Assembly: GCA_029571215.1 (NCBI GenBank)
Contig: JAKPTE010000047.1
Coordinates: 1 to 43,718, forward strand
DNA from: Bacteroidota bacterium
GTDB taxonomy: Bacteria > Bacteroidota > Bacteroidia > Bacteroidales > JAAYUG01
DNA: 43,718 nt
Direction: 5' to 3'
Shown here: piece by piece, positions 16,914-25,714 of the stretch
Position numbering within the stretch: position 1 is the stretch's first letter
Layout of the letters: every line of letters starts with the position of its first letter
The notes under the pieces: generated by a model
Databases searched by the model: none
Told to the model about the DNA's origin: nothing
Seen by the model: only the letters and a program-made list of their open reading frames with translations
Translations under genes and position numbers: made by a program

Positions 16914-17426
16914 TCAGTCCACCTTGTAATCAAATTTGGTCTGTGACAGATCCTGGTTGGCCTTGATGATCTTCTTCTCGAGGTCGGCCTTGAAGGCGAT
17001 GATCCGTTGCATAATATCCCCGTCGGTGAGGGCAAGAATCTGGGCAGCAAAAATCCCTGCATTTCTTGCTCCATTGAGTGCCATCGTGGCGACCGGTACG
17101 CCCGGAGGCATCTGAAGAATGGAAAGCACCGAATCCCATCCGTCGAGCGAAATGGACGATTTAATCGGCACCCCGATCACGGGCAGAGGGGTAACAGCGG
17201 CTACAACGCCTGGAAGGTGTGCGGCACCACCTGCTCCGGCAATAAAAACCCGAACCCCCCTTCCGGAAGCATTCCTGACAAACTCAAGAGTTTGCATGGG
17301 TGTACGATGTGCCGACAAAGCATTGATTTCAAAAGGTATCTTCAAATCATTCAGCACCTTGGCTGCTTCCTCCATCACCGGATAATCCGTAGTACTTCCC
17401 ATTATAATACTCACCAGCGGTTGCAT
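16914..17426 (-). CDS. purE: N5-carboxyaminoimidazole ribonucleotide mutase
   Basis: Interconverts N5-CAIR and CAIR in purine synthesis (class I PurE). The protein has 170 residues: IIMGSTTDYPVMEEAAKVL (phosphate-binding start), SAHRTP (40s), FIAGAGGAAHLPGV and MPPGVPVATMALNGARNAG are all diagnostic. It diverges from hpt, also a purine gene, across 75 bases (17427-17501). No clear Bacteroidota promoter is visible for it. It heads the minus-strand group with the PorV-like and HhH genes, an odd pairing of purine synthesis with outer-membrane proteins. Confidence 0.97.
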   Translation of the reverse strand: MQPLVSIIMGSTTDYPVMEEAAKVLNDLKIPFEINALSAHRTPMQTLEFVRNASGRGVRVFIAGAGGAAHLPGVVAAVTPLPVIGVPIKSSISLDGWDSVLSILQMPPGVPVATMALNGARNAGIFAAQILALTDGDIMQRIIAFKADLEKKIIKANQDLSQTKFDYKVD

Positions 17427-17501
17427 AGCTTCAGAATTATGGTAGACGTTTATTCAGCAGAATTCGTATTTTCGCATCGAAAAAATTCCAAAGCCTAAAA
17501 T

Positions 17502-18050
17502 ATGAAAAAAATCCATATTCATGACAAAGAATTCAGGCTTTTTATCCCTTCAGCCAGAATTCAAAGGGCCGTTTTAAAAATGGCACGTCAGCTTAACAAG
17601 GATCTTAAAGGCAAGGATGTTATTTTTCTGGGTGTACTAAACGGTTGTTACATGTTTATCGCTGATCTGAGCCGACACCTTACCATACCCTGCCAGATTT
17701 CTTTTGTAAAACTGGCTTCATACACCGCTTCCTCCACAACAGGCGAAGTTTACGATCTGATTGGAATCAATGAAGACCTTAGCAACAGAACGGTGGTTAT
17801 TCTTGAAGATATCATCGATACCGGTATTACCATTGAACATATCCTTTCTGCTGTTCAATCGTATCATCCGGCAGAAGTCAGGATTGCTACCCTGTTCTTT
17901 AAGAAAGAAGCCTGCAAGCCCGGATTCCGACCCGACTATGTGGGCATTGAAATCCCCGCACAGTTTATAGTCGGATATGGGCTTGATTACAACCGATTTG
18001 GAAGGAATTTTCCTGATGTATATATTGAATCTGAATCAAAAAAACGTTAA
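17502..18050 (+). CDS. hpt: Hypoxanthine phosphoribosyltransferase
   Basis: Salvages hypoxanthine (and probably guanine) with PRPP. The protein has 182 residues. The PRPP loop is VVILEDIIDTGITI with E102, D103, D106 and T107; LGVLNGCYMFIADL and FVKLASYTASSTTGEV are the other active-site segments. YGLDYNRFGRNFPDVY near the end is conserved in the family. TATTTTCG at 17467-17474 (7/8) could be its -7 element. It is 12 bases from adk and the two are surely co-transcribed. Confidence 0.96.
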   Translation: MKKIHIHDKEFRLFIPSARIQRAVLKMARQLNKDLKGKDVIFLGVLNGCYMFIADLSRHLTIPCQISFVKLASYTASSTTGEVYDLIGINEDLSNRTVVILEDIIDTGITIEHILSAVQSYHPAEVRIATLFFKKEACKPGFRPDYVGIEIPAQFIVGYGLDYNRFGRNFPDVYIESESKKR

Positions 18051-18062
18051 AACTGATTTAGT

Positions 18063-18638
18063 ATGCTGAATGTAGTATTGTTCGGCCCCCCGGGGTCGGG
18101 AAAAGGAACGCAGAGTGCGAAACTGATTGAAAAGTACGGTCTTGTCCATCTTTCCACCGGAGACATTCTTCGCGCAGAACTGGCAGCGCAGACAGAACTG
18201 GGTAAAGAGGCAAAACGGTATATGGATAAGGGTGAGCTTGTACCCGATCACGTAGTTATTGGAATGATAGGCCGTAAACTTGATGAAAATGGAAAGGTAA
18301 ACGGGTTTATTTTCGATGGCTTCCCCCGCACAACTTCCCAGGCAGAGGCTCTTGATACGCTCCTGGCAGGCAAAAATACTTCCATTACATTAATGGTAGC
18401 CCTTGATGTTCCTCATGAGGAACTGGTAAAACGCCTTCTGAACCGTGGAAAAGAATCAGGAAGAGCGGATGATCAGAATGTTGAAGTTATTGAAAACAGG
18501 ATCCGAGTATACCACAGGGAAACCGCACCGGTAATCCAATATTACGAAGCCCGGAATAAATTTTATCCTATTAATGGAGTGGGATCTATTGATGAAATTT
18601 TCAGTAGGCTTTGTGAAGTGATTGACAGGCATAAATAA
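18063..18638 (+). CDS. adk: Adenylate kinase
   Basis: Interconverts AMP, ADP and ATP. The protein has 191 residues. Walker A is GPPGSGKGTQ (8-17), the AMP-binding stretch LSTGDILRAE follows, and FIFDGFPRTTSQAEAL is the second diagnostic motif. The LID is the short form without zinc cysteines, so it is smaller than the 214-residue enterobacterial enzyme, as expected for Bacteroidota. It shares a transcript with hpt and is closed by a terminator. Confidence 0.97.
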   Translation: MLNVVLFGPPGSGKGTQSAKLIEKYGLVHLSTGDILRAELAAQTELGKEAKRYMDKGELVPDHVVIGMIGRKLDENGKVNGFIFDGFPRTTSQAEALDTLLAGKNTSITLMVALDVPHEELVKRLLNRGKESGRADDQNVEVIENRIRVYHRETAPVIQYYEARNKFYPINGVGSIDEIFSRLCEVIDRHK

Positions 18639-18651
18639 TGCCTGAAACAGT

Positions 18652-18700
18652 AAAAGAGCGCAAAGATTCCGGTTTTTCACCAGTTTTTGTGCTCTTTTTT
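18652..18700 (+). terminator. Terminator after hpt-adk
   Basis: AAAAGAGCGCAAA (18652-18664) pairs with TTTGTGCTCTTTT (18686-18698) in a 13-bp stem with one G-U pair and a 21-base loop; the T run continues to 18700. It separates hpt-adk from obg. Confidence 0.85.
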
Positions 18701-18753
18701 CACCAGGTTAGCAAAATATCCCCCGATTGGCAAAAAGTTCATGATCTAAAATA

Positions 18754-19752
18754 TTGGCAGAGACTAATTTCATAGATTATGTTAAGGTCCATCTCCGCTC
18801 TGGAAAAGGAGGGGCAGGAAGTGTGCATTTTCTAAGGGCAAAGTACATACCGAGAGGTGGACCCGACGGAGGAGACGGAGGACGCGGAGGGCATATTATT
18901 TTAAAAGGGAATGCCCAGCTATGGACCCTGCTTCATTTGAAATATAAGCGGCACATAAGAGCCGGTGACGGGGAGCCGGGACGTGGTGCCCTTCAACATG
19001 GAGCCAATGGAAAAGATGTTATTTTGGAAGTTCCGCTTGGAACCGTTGCCCGCAGGGATGGCAGTGATGAAATCCTGGCCGAAATCACAGAAGACGGAGA
19101 AGAAAAGGTTCTATTACGGGGTGGGAAAGGCGGACTTGGAAACGATCATTTTAAGTCGCCGGTAAATCAGGCTCCCAAATATGCCCAACCGGGTGAACCC
19201 GGAGAAGAAGGATGGTTTATTCTGGAACTTAAGCTTCTTGCCGATGTAGGTCTGGTTGGCTTTCCCAATGCCGGTAAATCCACCCTCCTGTCAGTGGTTT
19301 CTGCAGCCAAACCCAAAATCGCTGACTACCCTTTTACCACACTGGTTCCAAATCTTGGCATTGTTCCCTACCGCAATAACCGTTCTTTCGTAATGGCCGA
19401 CATACCAGGCATCATCGAAGGTGCTGCCGAAGGAAAAGGTTTGGGCTTGCGCTTCCTCCGCCATATTGAACGGAACTCTGTTCTGCTGTTCATGATCCCC
19501 ATCGATACCTCCGATATTGTAAAAGAATATCAGATCCTCCTGGGAGAACTGGAAAAATACAATCCAGAACTGCTCGACAAAAAAAGGGTATTGGCTATTA
19601 CAAAGACCGACCTCGCTGACCGAGAAATCATAACCGAAACCAGCCGCAATCTGCCTCAGGGAATAAACACAGTTTTTATTTCATCGGTAACCGGCTACAA
19701 TATCGACCGGCTCAAGGACATTCTCTGGGAAACCCTTAATGAAAAAGAATAA
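18754..19752 (+). CDS. obg: GTPase Obg/CgtA, TTG start
   Basis: Essential ribosome-assembly GTPase of 332 residues. The glycine-rich Obg fold fills the first 155 residues ([38 protein letters not shown]). The G domain has G1 [10 protein letters not shown]2/G3 [11 protein letters not shown] and DIPGII, and G4 TKTD. The C-terminal OCT domain is absent, so the protein ends with the G domain. The only usable start is TTG 18754: the frame has a stop at 18742-18744 and the protein begins [12 protein letters not shown], the normal start of Bacteroidota Obg proteins. No -33/-7 pair was found between the upstream terminator and the start. Confidence 0.96.
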   Translation: MAETNFIDYVKVHLRSGKGGAGSVHFLRAKYIPRGGPDGGDGGRGGHIILKGNAQLWTLLHLKYKRHIRAGDGEPGRGALQHGANGKDVILEVPLGTVARRDGSDEILAEITEDGEEKVLLRGGKGGLGNDHFKSPVNQAPKYAQPGEPGEEGWFILELKLLADVGLVGFPNAGKSTLLSVVSAAKPKIADYPFTTLVPNLGIVPYRNNRSFVMADIPGIIEGAAEGKGLGLRFLRHIERNSVLLFMIPIDTSDIVKEYQILLGELEKYNPELLDKKRVLAITKTDLADREIITETSRNLPQGINTVFISSVTGYNIDRLKDILWETLNEKE

Positions 19753-20351
19753 TGCATTCGCCCATGAACGCTCTCCTAGAACTCGACAAAAAAATCCTCC
19801 TGCTCCTCAATGGGTTGCACTCGCCTCTCATGGATGAAATCATGTGGTTTTTTAGCCGCATTCCGGTCTGGATTCCGCTCTATGTTCTTTTGATCATTTT
19901 CATCATTCTGAAATTCGGAAAAAAATCATGGTTGATAATTCTGGTTACTGCGCTTTTAATTGCATGTTCTGATCAGACATCGGTACATCTCTTCAAAAAC
20001 CTGTTTCATCGCCTGCGCCCTTCTCATGAGCCTTCGCTTGAAGGACTTCTTCATTTTGTACGCAACTACCACGGAGGACTTTACGGATTTATCTCATCAC
20101 ATGCTTCCAACACCTTTGCCCTTGCCACCTTTCTTTCTCTCCTGTTTCGCAAAAAATGGTTTTCGTGGGCAATTTTTTTGTGGGCAGGAATCGTTTCCTA
20201 CAGCAGAATTTATCTTGGAGTGCATTATCCCGGAGATGTTTTGTGCGGAGCATTATGGGGCATTTTGCTGGCATTCGCCTTTTTTGCGTTTTCCAGAAAA
20301 CTCCTGTCCATCCTGAACCAACAAAATACTGCCAAGGATGCTGGCCATTGA
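19752..20351 (+). CDS. PAP2-family membrane phosphatase
   Basis: A protein of 199 residues with about five membrane segments. All three phosphatase motifs are visible: K82-x6-R89P90 (KNLFHRLRP), SSH at 115-117 and SRIYLGVHYPGD with H158 and D162 as catalytic pair. The family removes phosphate from phosphatidic acid, undecaprenyl pyrophosphate or lipid A; the substrate cannot be told from sequence. The ATG shares one base with the obg stop, and the gene overlaps lplA by 14 bases, so obg-PAP2-lplA form one translationally coupled unit. Confidence 0.88.
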   Translation: MHSPMNALLELDKKILLLLNGLHSPLMDEIMWFFSRIPVWIPLYVLLIIFIILKFGKKSWLIILVTALLIACSDQTSVHLFKNLFHRLRPSHEPSLEGLLHFVRNYHGGLYGFISSHASNTFALATFLSLLFRKKWFSWAIFLWAGIVSYSRIYLGVHYPGDVLCGALWGILLAFAFFAFSRKLLSILNQQNTAKDAGH

Positions 20352-21303
20352 CAGTCCCTTTACCAATCCATACCTAAACCTGGCAGCAGAAGAATATCTT
20401 CTGAAAGAATGGAGAGATGACATTTTTTTTCTTTACACCGACGAACCGTCGGTTATTGTGGGTAAACATCAGGTTACCCTCGCCGAAGTCAATTACCAGT
20501 TTGCCAGAGAAAACAATATCCTCATTGCACGAAGGCTTTCAGGCGGCGGTACTGTTTTTCATGACCAGGGAAACCTCAATTTCACTTTTATACGGAACGG
20601 AGTAGAAGGAGCGCTGGTTCAGTTCCGGGCATGCACTGATCCAATTATATTCGCACTCAATGAACTGCAAATTCCTGCCGAAAGAGGAGAAAAAAATGAT
20701 TTGCTGCTTTCTGGAAAAAAAATTTCCGGAAATGCCGAGCATGTTTATCATCAGAGAACACTGCACCATGGAACCCTGCTTTTTGATTCCAATCTTGAAC
20801 ATTTGAAACAGGTACTTCACCCTGCAGGAAAATATAGTCACAAAGGTGTTGCTTCCCGCCGGAGTGAAGTTGTGAACATAGCTCCGTTTCTTGGTAATCC
20901 AGACAGGCACGCATTCAGAAAGTTTCTGTTCTCCTTTATTGTTCAGCAACATCATGCTTCCCTATACTGTTTCACAGATGAAGACCGAAGAAAGATAATT
21001 GAACTTTCCGCTACAAAATACAGAACCTGGGAATGGATTTATGCTTATTCTCCCGATTACTATCTGGAGAAAGAAGCAGAAACCCTCTTTGGAACCGTGA
21101 TTATTAAGCTTTCTGTTACAAAGGGATTTATCAGGCATATCAGCCTCACCGGATCCGCTATTCAGAAAGAACTCGACTACATCTCAGTAGCCTTGAAAAA
21201 TGCCAGACTGGAAGAAAATTACCTTCTGAATACTATTCCGGACAAATTGCCTTCACCAGATTTTGTAAAGGTTTTCAACACCATTCTGCCCGTCTTGTTT
21301 TGA
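20338..21303 (+). CDS. lplA: Lipoate-protein ligase A
   Basis: Attaches scavenged lipoate, via lipoyl-AMP, to the E2 and GcvH lipoyl domains. The protein has 321 residues: NPYLNLAAEEYLL opens the catalytic domain, RRLSGGGTVFHDQGNLNFTFI is the family signature, and SGKKISGNAEHVYH carries the conserved lysine. The C-terminal accessory domain follows (about residue 240 on). It overlaps the PAP2 gene, an unusual partner. lipA and lipB are also in the window, so this cell can both salvage and make lipoate. Confidence 0.93.
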   Translation: MLAIDSPFTNPYLNLAAEEYLLKEWRDDIFFLYTDEPSVIVGKHQVTLAEVNYQFARENNILIARRLSGGGTVFHDQGNLNFTFIRNGVEGALVQFRACTDPIIFALNELQIPAERGEKNDLLLSGKKISGNAEHVYHQRTLHHGTLLFDSNLEHLKQVLHPAGKYSHKGVASRRSEVVNIAPFLGNPDRHAFRKFLFSFIVQQHHASLYCFTDEDRRKIIELSATKYRTWEWIYAYSPDYYLEKEAETLFGTVIIKLSVTKGFIRHISLTGSAIQKELDYISVALKNARLEENYLLNTIPDKLPSPDFVKVFNTILPVLF

Positions 21304-21326
21304 TGATAGACCGAACGAGTTATCGG

Positions 21327-21911
21327 TTATTCTGGTTTGTTTTCTTCCTGCTGTTTCTTTTCAGCTGGCGGCCGGAAACCATAGGCAATTCCTTCCATAT
21401 TATACCCGGGAGTTTCACCATACCCTCCGATGGCGATGGATTTGGTCACCAGTACAATGTTGGCACCCATATTGGCAGCCCTCTTCTGGAGCCTGATGGT
21501 GGCACTCTTTTTAGCAGCTTTCATATTTCTGGCATCAGAACTTGAAAAAGACCTAACAAGACCATACTCGTACATTCCTTCAACATCTGCCTTGTTTTCG
21601 GTAATCAGAACAGCTTCCCACCTGTTTTCATCAATAAGCTGCACAACTGGTTTATTGAAAATATCGACTTTCCCGCTCCTGTAAATGATCCGTTCAATGT
21701 ATTTATGGTTGAGTTGCTGCAGTTCCTCCGATCCAATATCTTTATAAGATACATCCGATGCAGAGACGGAAATAACATCCACAATCATCCTTCTTCCCCC
21801 CAGACGCACAATGGTATCATGAGCCGCAGGCTGGGCCGTTATCTGAAATGCAAAAGCAAATGCCATTACTGCCCAAATCAGTACAATTGCCATCTGTCGC
21901 CTCGTTTCCAT
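21327..21911 (-). CDS. Exported protein with YbjQ/DUF4156-like C-terminal region
   Basis: A protein of 194 residues. A signal peptide or membrane anchor fills residues 7-27 (MAIVLIWAVMAFAFAFQITAQ). Residues 35-85 have the pattern of a small beta domain repeated across Bacteroidota exported proteins (DTIVRLGGRRMIVDVISV, VSYKDIG, IERIIYRSGK). The C-terminal part resembles the YbjQ/RcsF-like fold: a bait sequence EAVLITENKADVEGMYEYGLVRSF, then AATIRLQKRAANMGANIVLVTK in spirit (SATIRLQKRAANMGANIVLV). The tail is Glu/Lys rich. Function unknown. It converges on lplA with 23 bases between stops. TTTATTTG with TTTA 19 bases upstream is a weak candidate promoter. Confidence 0.65.
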   Translation of the reverse strand: METRRQMAIVLIWAVMAFAFAFQITAQPAAHDTIVRLGGRRMIVDVISVSASDVSYKDIGSEELQQLNHKYIERIIYRSGKVDIFNKPVVQLIDENRWEAVLITENKADVEGMYEYGLVRSFSSSDARNMKAAKKSATIRLQKRAANMGANIVLVTKSIAIGGYGETPGYNMEGIAYGFRPPAEKKQQEENKPE

Positions 21912-22023
21912 AAAGTATTACTCTTCAAATAAATTGTAACAGAATTATTGTGTAAATTTAGCGCAAGTAAAGGGAAAGTAAAAATCCGCCATTCCCTGTT
22001 CTGCAACTTTTATGCCAATGGAG

Positions 22024-22031
22024 TATTTTTG
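22024..22031 (+). promoter_or_regulatory. Candidate -7 element for plsC
   Basis: TATTTTTG is a perfect -7 octamer about 65 bases before plsC, but no TTTG lies at the right distance upstream. Confidence 0.4.
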
Positions 22032-22096
22032 AAATCTGAACCTGTCGTTGTTTAACCGGTTGGGAAAAACCAAAAGAATTTCTTACACGTAAATCT

Positions 22097-22843
22097 ATGA
22101 AAGCGGTTCATCCGATTGTGTCTCTGATCATCTGGGCTTTCTGGGCTGCGGCGACCATTGTGTTCGCTTTTCTGGCAATTCCTGTATGGCTCATTACCCT
22201 ACCTTTCGACCGGCGGGGTGTAGTCCTCCATTATGCATCCTCTCTCTGGGGTTATATGTACGCTTTAGTAAATCCATACTGGACAATTCATTTTGAAGGA
22301 CGAAACAATATCCGTAATGACCAGGCTGTCATTATCATTTCAAACCACCAGTCGCTGGCTGATATTATGGTACTCTACGGATTGCTTAAAAATTTCAAAT
22401 GGGTATCCAAAATCCAGAATTTCCGGATTCCCTTTCTGGGATTTGTTATGCGCCTGAACCGATACATTGAGGTGGATCGGATGAAAGGCCGCAGCTATCT
22501 GAAAATGCTCAATCGCTGCGAAGAAGAAATAAATCGGGGCAATTCCGTACTGATCTTTCCCGAAGGGACCCGTTCTTCCGACGGCAAATTACAACGATTC
22601 CGGGAAGGAGCTTTCCGCCTGGCGGTCAAGCTGAAAGTGCCCATTGTTCCTGTCATTATTGACGGAACCCATGAAGCACTCCCGAAAAAAGGTTTCATTT
22701 TCAGAAAACGAAAGAAAATTATCGTCCGGGTACTTCCCGCTGTACTTCCCTCCTCATGGGGCACAGAGGATCCCGGACAGCTTATGCAGATTTTTCACAA
22801 CCTTATGGAAGCAGAATTGAATAAACTCCGTAGTAATTTGTAA
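22097..22843 (+). CDS. plsC: 1-acyl-sn-glycerol-3-phosphate acyltransferase
   Basis: Acylates lysophosphatidic acid to phosphatidic acid at the inner membrane. The protein has 248 residues. An N-terminal hydrophobic stretch (residues 8-36) anchors it. The catalytic motif is SNHQSLADI (H84-x4-D89), the glycerophosphate-binding motif is FPEGTRS (154-160), and VPIVPVIIDGT is the fourth conserved block. A downstream methyltransferase-like gene starts 5 bases after the stop and must share the transcript. Confidence 0.93.
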   Translation: MKAVHPIVSLIIWAFWAAATIVFAFLAIPVWLITLPFDRRGVVLHYASSLWGYMYALVNPYWTIHFEGRNNIRNDQAVIIISNHQSLADIMVLYGLLKNFKWVSKIQNFRIPFLGFVMRLNRYIEVDRMKGRSYLKMLNRCEEEINRGNSVLIFPEGTRSSDGKLQRFREGAFRLAVKLKVPIVPVIIDGTHEALPKKGFIFRKRKKIIVRVLPAVLPSSWGTEDPGQLMQIFHNLMEAELNKLRSNL

Positions 22844-22848
22844 ACCGC

Positions 22849-23652
22849 ATGTCTCCCAGGGATACATTGCAGGACATAGTTCGCAAAATGCATTTTCCTA
22901 CCGATCAGCAGGGAATTATGAACCGTTATCTGCGCGAAGCCCATAACTGGCAGTCTCATTTGTACAATGCCCGTCAGTATATCATTGAATTTGCTGACTC
23001 CCTCCAAGGGAAAGAAAAACTGGTGGTTTTCGGCAGCGGATGGTTGCTCGACTTCCCTCTGGAAGAACTGTCGGAACGCTTTCAGCAAATTACCCTGGTT
23101 GATGTCCACCACCCTGCCCAGGTACAGCATAAAATACAAAACAAGTTTACCAATGTTAGCCTGCTGGAAGCCGATATCACCGGAAACGGAATTCTGCTTT
23201 CCCATGATTTTGCAAGAAATTATTCCGGAAAGAAACCCGATGGGATGTTTACCCCCGACATCACACCTGTGCTTAATATCCTGAAAAAAGAACATTCTTC
23301 TTTCGACACCTCAGCTGTTTCTTTAAACATTCTTAGCCAGCTCGATGCCTTTATTCTGGATTACCTGAGAAAATACTGCGTGCCGGAAGAGAACCAGATT
23401 GTAAAATTACGTCACACTATTCAAAGTCAGCACATTCAGCTCCTCCAATACTTTTCTCCTTCCTGCCTTATAACAGATGTTACTGAAATCCGCTATCCAA
23501 GGAAAGAAGACAATGTGGTAAAAATCCCATCTCTGGCCATTGACCTTAGCGAAGGGTCTGCCGTAAGGGAATGGACATGGATTTTTGATACAACCGGTTC
23601 CTACATACCGGGCTACAATGTTCATCTGGATATGAAGGCAATGATTATTTAG
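22849..23652 (+). CDS. Methyltransferase-like protein of unknown function
   Basis: A protein of 267 residues. KLVVFGSGWLLDFPLEEL resembles the first strand and SAM loop of a Rossmann methyltransferase (GSG-x-L-x-D), followed by ITLVDVHHP, the second-strand acidic residue. No catalytic motif for a specific substrate is visible, and the later part (EENQIVKLRHTIQSQHIQLL, then YPRKEDNVVKIPSLAIDLSEG) is unfamiliar to me. Its position 5 bases after plsC suggests a role in lipid metabolism. It is unclear whether it is an active enzyme. Confidence 0.6.
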   Translation: MSPRDTLQDIVRKMHFPTDQQGIMNRYLREAHNWQSHLYNARQYIIEFADSLQGKEKLVVFGSGWLLDFPLEELSERFQQITLVDVHHPAQVQHKIQNKFTNVSLLEADITGNGILLSHDFARNYSGKKPDGMFTPDITPVLNILKKEHSSFDTSAVSLNILSQLDAFILDYLRKYCVPEENQIVKLRHTIQSQHIQLLQYFSPSCLITDVTEIRYPRKEDNVVKIPSLAIDLSEGSAVREWTWIFDTTGSYIPGYNVHLDMKAMII

Positions 23653-23807
23653 TGGGAATTGCCGGAAAAATCCCTTTTCATTCAAATTAACGGTTGGCAA
23701 TTTATACTGATAAAATGCCGGCGGCTCAGGGTGTTTTTTCAACAACCAATTGTTATTTATGAACATTCCTGTTGAAAAGATAGTCATCGCACCGGAAGCA
23801 AATTCTC

Positions 23808-23815
23808 TATCTTTG
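23808..23815 (+). promoter_or_regulatory. Candidate -7 element for parE-parC-aroK
   Basis: TATCTTTG is a perfect -7 octamer 23 bases before the parE ATG. No -33 TTTG is at the expected spacing. Confidence 0.5.
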
Positions 23816-23838
23816 AGCTCTGAAAGAGAGAAAGAAGT

Positions 23839-25668
23839 ATGACCGCTGCCTATACCGAAGAATCGATCAGAACGCTGGACTGGAGGGAGCACATTCGCCG
23901 CAGGCCCGGAATGTACATCGGGAAGCTGGGTGACGGCTCATCAACAGATGACGGAATTTATGTATTGCTCAAGGAAGTGCTTGACAATTCAGTTGACGAA
24001 TACATGATGGGCTTTGGGAATACCATTGAGCTTACTATCCAGGACAGAATGGTGCAGGTGCGTGATTATGGACGTGGTATTCCCCTTGGCAAACTGGCCG
24101 ATGTGGTCTCCAGAATGAACACCGGAGCCAAGTACGACTCCAAGGTATTTAAAAAGTCGGTAGGCTTAAACGGCGTAGGAATAAAAGCTGTCAATGCCCT
24201 CTCGTCAAAGTTTGTCATTCAGTCGTTCCGCGAAGGTAAGGTTAAAAGCCTTGAATATGCTGAAGGGATTCTGATTGCTGATCTTCCTTCAGTTCCGTCT
24301 TCCCAGCCAAACGGAACGCTTGTCATCTTCTACCCCGATGACAAAATGTTCGGGCATTTCCATTTTATCAACGAGTACGTCGAATCGATGGTCAGAAATT
24401 ATACCTACCTGAACTCCGGCCTGACCATCATTTACAACGGTAAACCATATATTTCGCGAAACGGTCTGCTTGACCTGCTGGCTGAAAACATATCAACTGA
24501 TATCCTCTATCCGGTAATCCATCTGAAAGGGAGCGATATAGAAATCGCCATGACACATGGAAACCAATATGGAGAAGACTACTACACCTTTGTCAATGGT
24601 CAGCATACCGTTCAGGGTGGTACCCATCTGAATGCCTTCCGCGAAGCAATTGTAAAGACCATCAGGGAATTTTACAGGAAGGATTTTGATGCATCCGATA
24701 TCCGAAGTTCCATTATTGCTGCCCTCAGCATCAAAATCGAAGAACCAGTTTTTGAATCCCAGACCAAAACCAAATTGGGAAGCCGCGATATGGGTCCTGA
24801 AGGTCCATCGGTGAACAAATTCATCAACGATTTCGTAAAAGAACAACTTGACAATTTCCTTCACAGAAATCCTTCCACTGCTGATATTTTGCTTAAAAAA
24901 ATCCTCGAATCGGAAAAAGAACGGAAAGCGATTTCGAGCATTCAAAAATTAGCCCGTGAGAGAGCCAAAAAAGCCAGCCTGCATAACCGCAAGCTCCGCG
25001 ACTGCAAAATTCATTACAATTCGGATGATGAACGCCGCCTTGAGACAACCCTCTTCATTACCGAGGGAGATTCAGCCAGCGGCAGTATAACAAAAAGTCG
25101 TGACGTAGCTGTTCAGGCCGTCTTCAGCCTGAAAGGAAAACCCCTCAACACCTTTGGGCTAACAAAAAAAATTGTTTACGAAAATGAGGAGTTCAACCTG
25201 CTTCAGGCAGCTCTCAATATTGAAGACGGACTGGAAAATTTACGCTACAATCAGGTTGTTATAGCCACTGATGCCGATGTCGACGGAATGCACATCCGGC
25301 TTCTGCTGATTACTTTTTTCCTTCAGTTCTTTCCCGAACTCGTCCGGAAAGGACATCTGTACATTCTTCAAACTCCTCTGTTCCGGGTACGGAACAAACA
25401 AAAAACCATCTACTGTTATTCAGAAACGGAAAAAGAAGCGGCTATCAGGGAACTTGGAAGCAATCCCGAAATAACTCGTTTTAAAGGACTTGGAGAAATT
25501 TCACCTGACGAATTCCGTCATTTCATAGGAAAAGATATTCGCTTGGAACCCGTTCGGTTGACCCGGGATGATTCTATTACAGAACTTCTTGATTTTTATA
25601 TGGGAAAGAATACCCCGGAACGCCAAAAATTCATTATTGAGAACCTTCGGGTTGACGAGGAAGTATAA
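23839..25668 (+). CDS. parE: DNA topoisomerase IV subunit B
   Basis: ATPase subunit of topoisomerase IV, which decatenates chromosomes. The protein has 609 residues. The GHKL ATP site includes E46 and N50 in [12 protein letters not shown]76 in VRDYGRGIP and GVG at 112-114. The Toprim domain has EGDSASGS (E409) and the metal aspartates in TDADVDGMH (D478, D480, D482). The end [15 protein letters not shown] is typical. It is followed by parC, so ParE rather than GyrB is chosen, on the order and on the short length. Confidence 0.92.
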   Translation: MTAAYTEESIRTLDWREHIRRRPGMYIGKLGDGSSTDDGIYVLLKEVLDNSVDEYMMGFGNTIELTIQDRMVQVRDYGRGIPLGKLADVVSRMNTGAKYDSKVFKKSVGLNGVGIKAVNALSSKFVIQSFREGKVKSLEYAEGILIADLPSVPSSQPNGTLVIFYPDDKMFGHFHFINEYVESMVRNYTYLNSGLTIIYNGKPYISRNGLLDLLAENISTDILYPVIHLKGSDIEIAMTHGNQYGEDYYTFVNGQHTVQGGTHLNAFREAIVKTIREFYRKDFDASDIRSSIIAALSIKIEEPVFESQTKTKLGSRDMGPEGPSVNKFINDFVKEQLDNFLHRNPSTADILLKKILESEKERKAISSIQKLARERAKKASLHNRKLRDCKIHYNSDDERRLETTLFITEGDSASGSITKSRDVAVQAVFSLKGKPLNTFGLTKKIVYENEEFNLLQAALNIEDGLENLRYNQVVIATDADVDGMHIRLLLITFFLQFFPELVRKGHLYILQTPLFRVRNKQKTIYCYSETEKEAAIRELGSNPEITRFKGLGEISPDEFRHFIGKDIRLEPVRLTRDDSITELLDFYMGKNTPERQKFIIENLRVDEEV

Positions 25669-25714
25669 GTTTTTTTCAAATTCATGCGAATCTGTTTGAA
25701 GGAAATATCATTAT

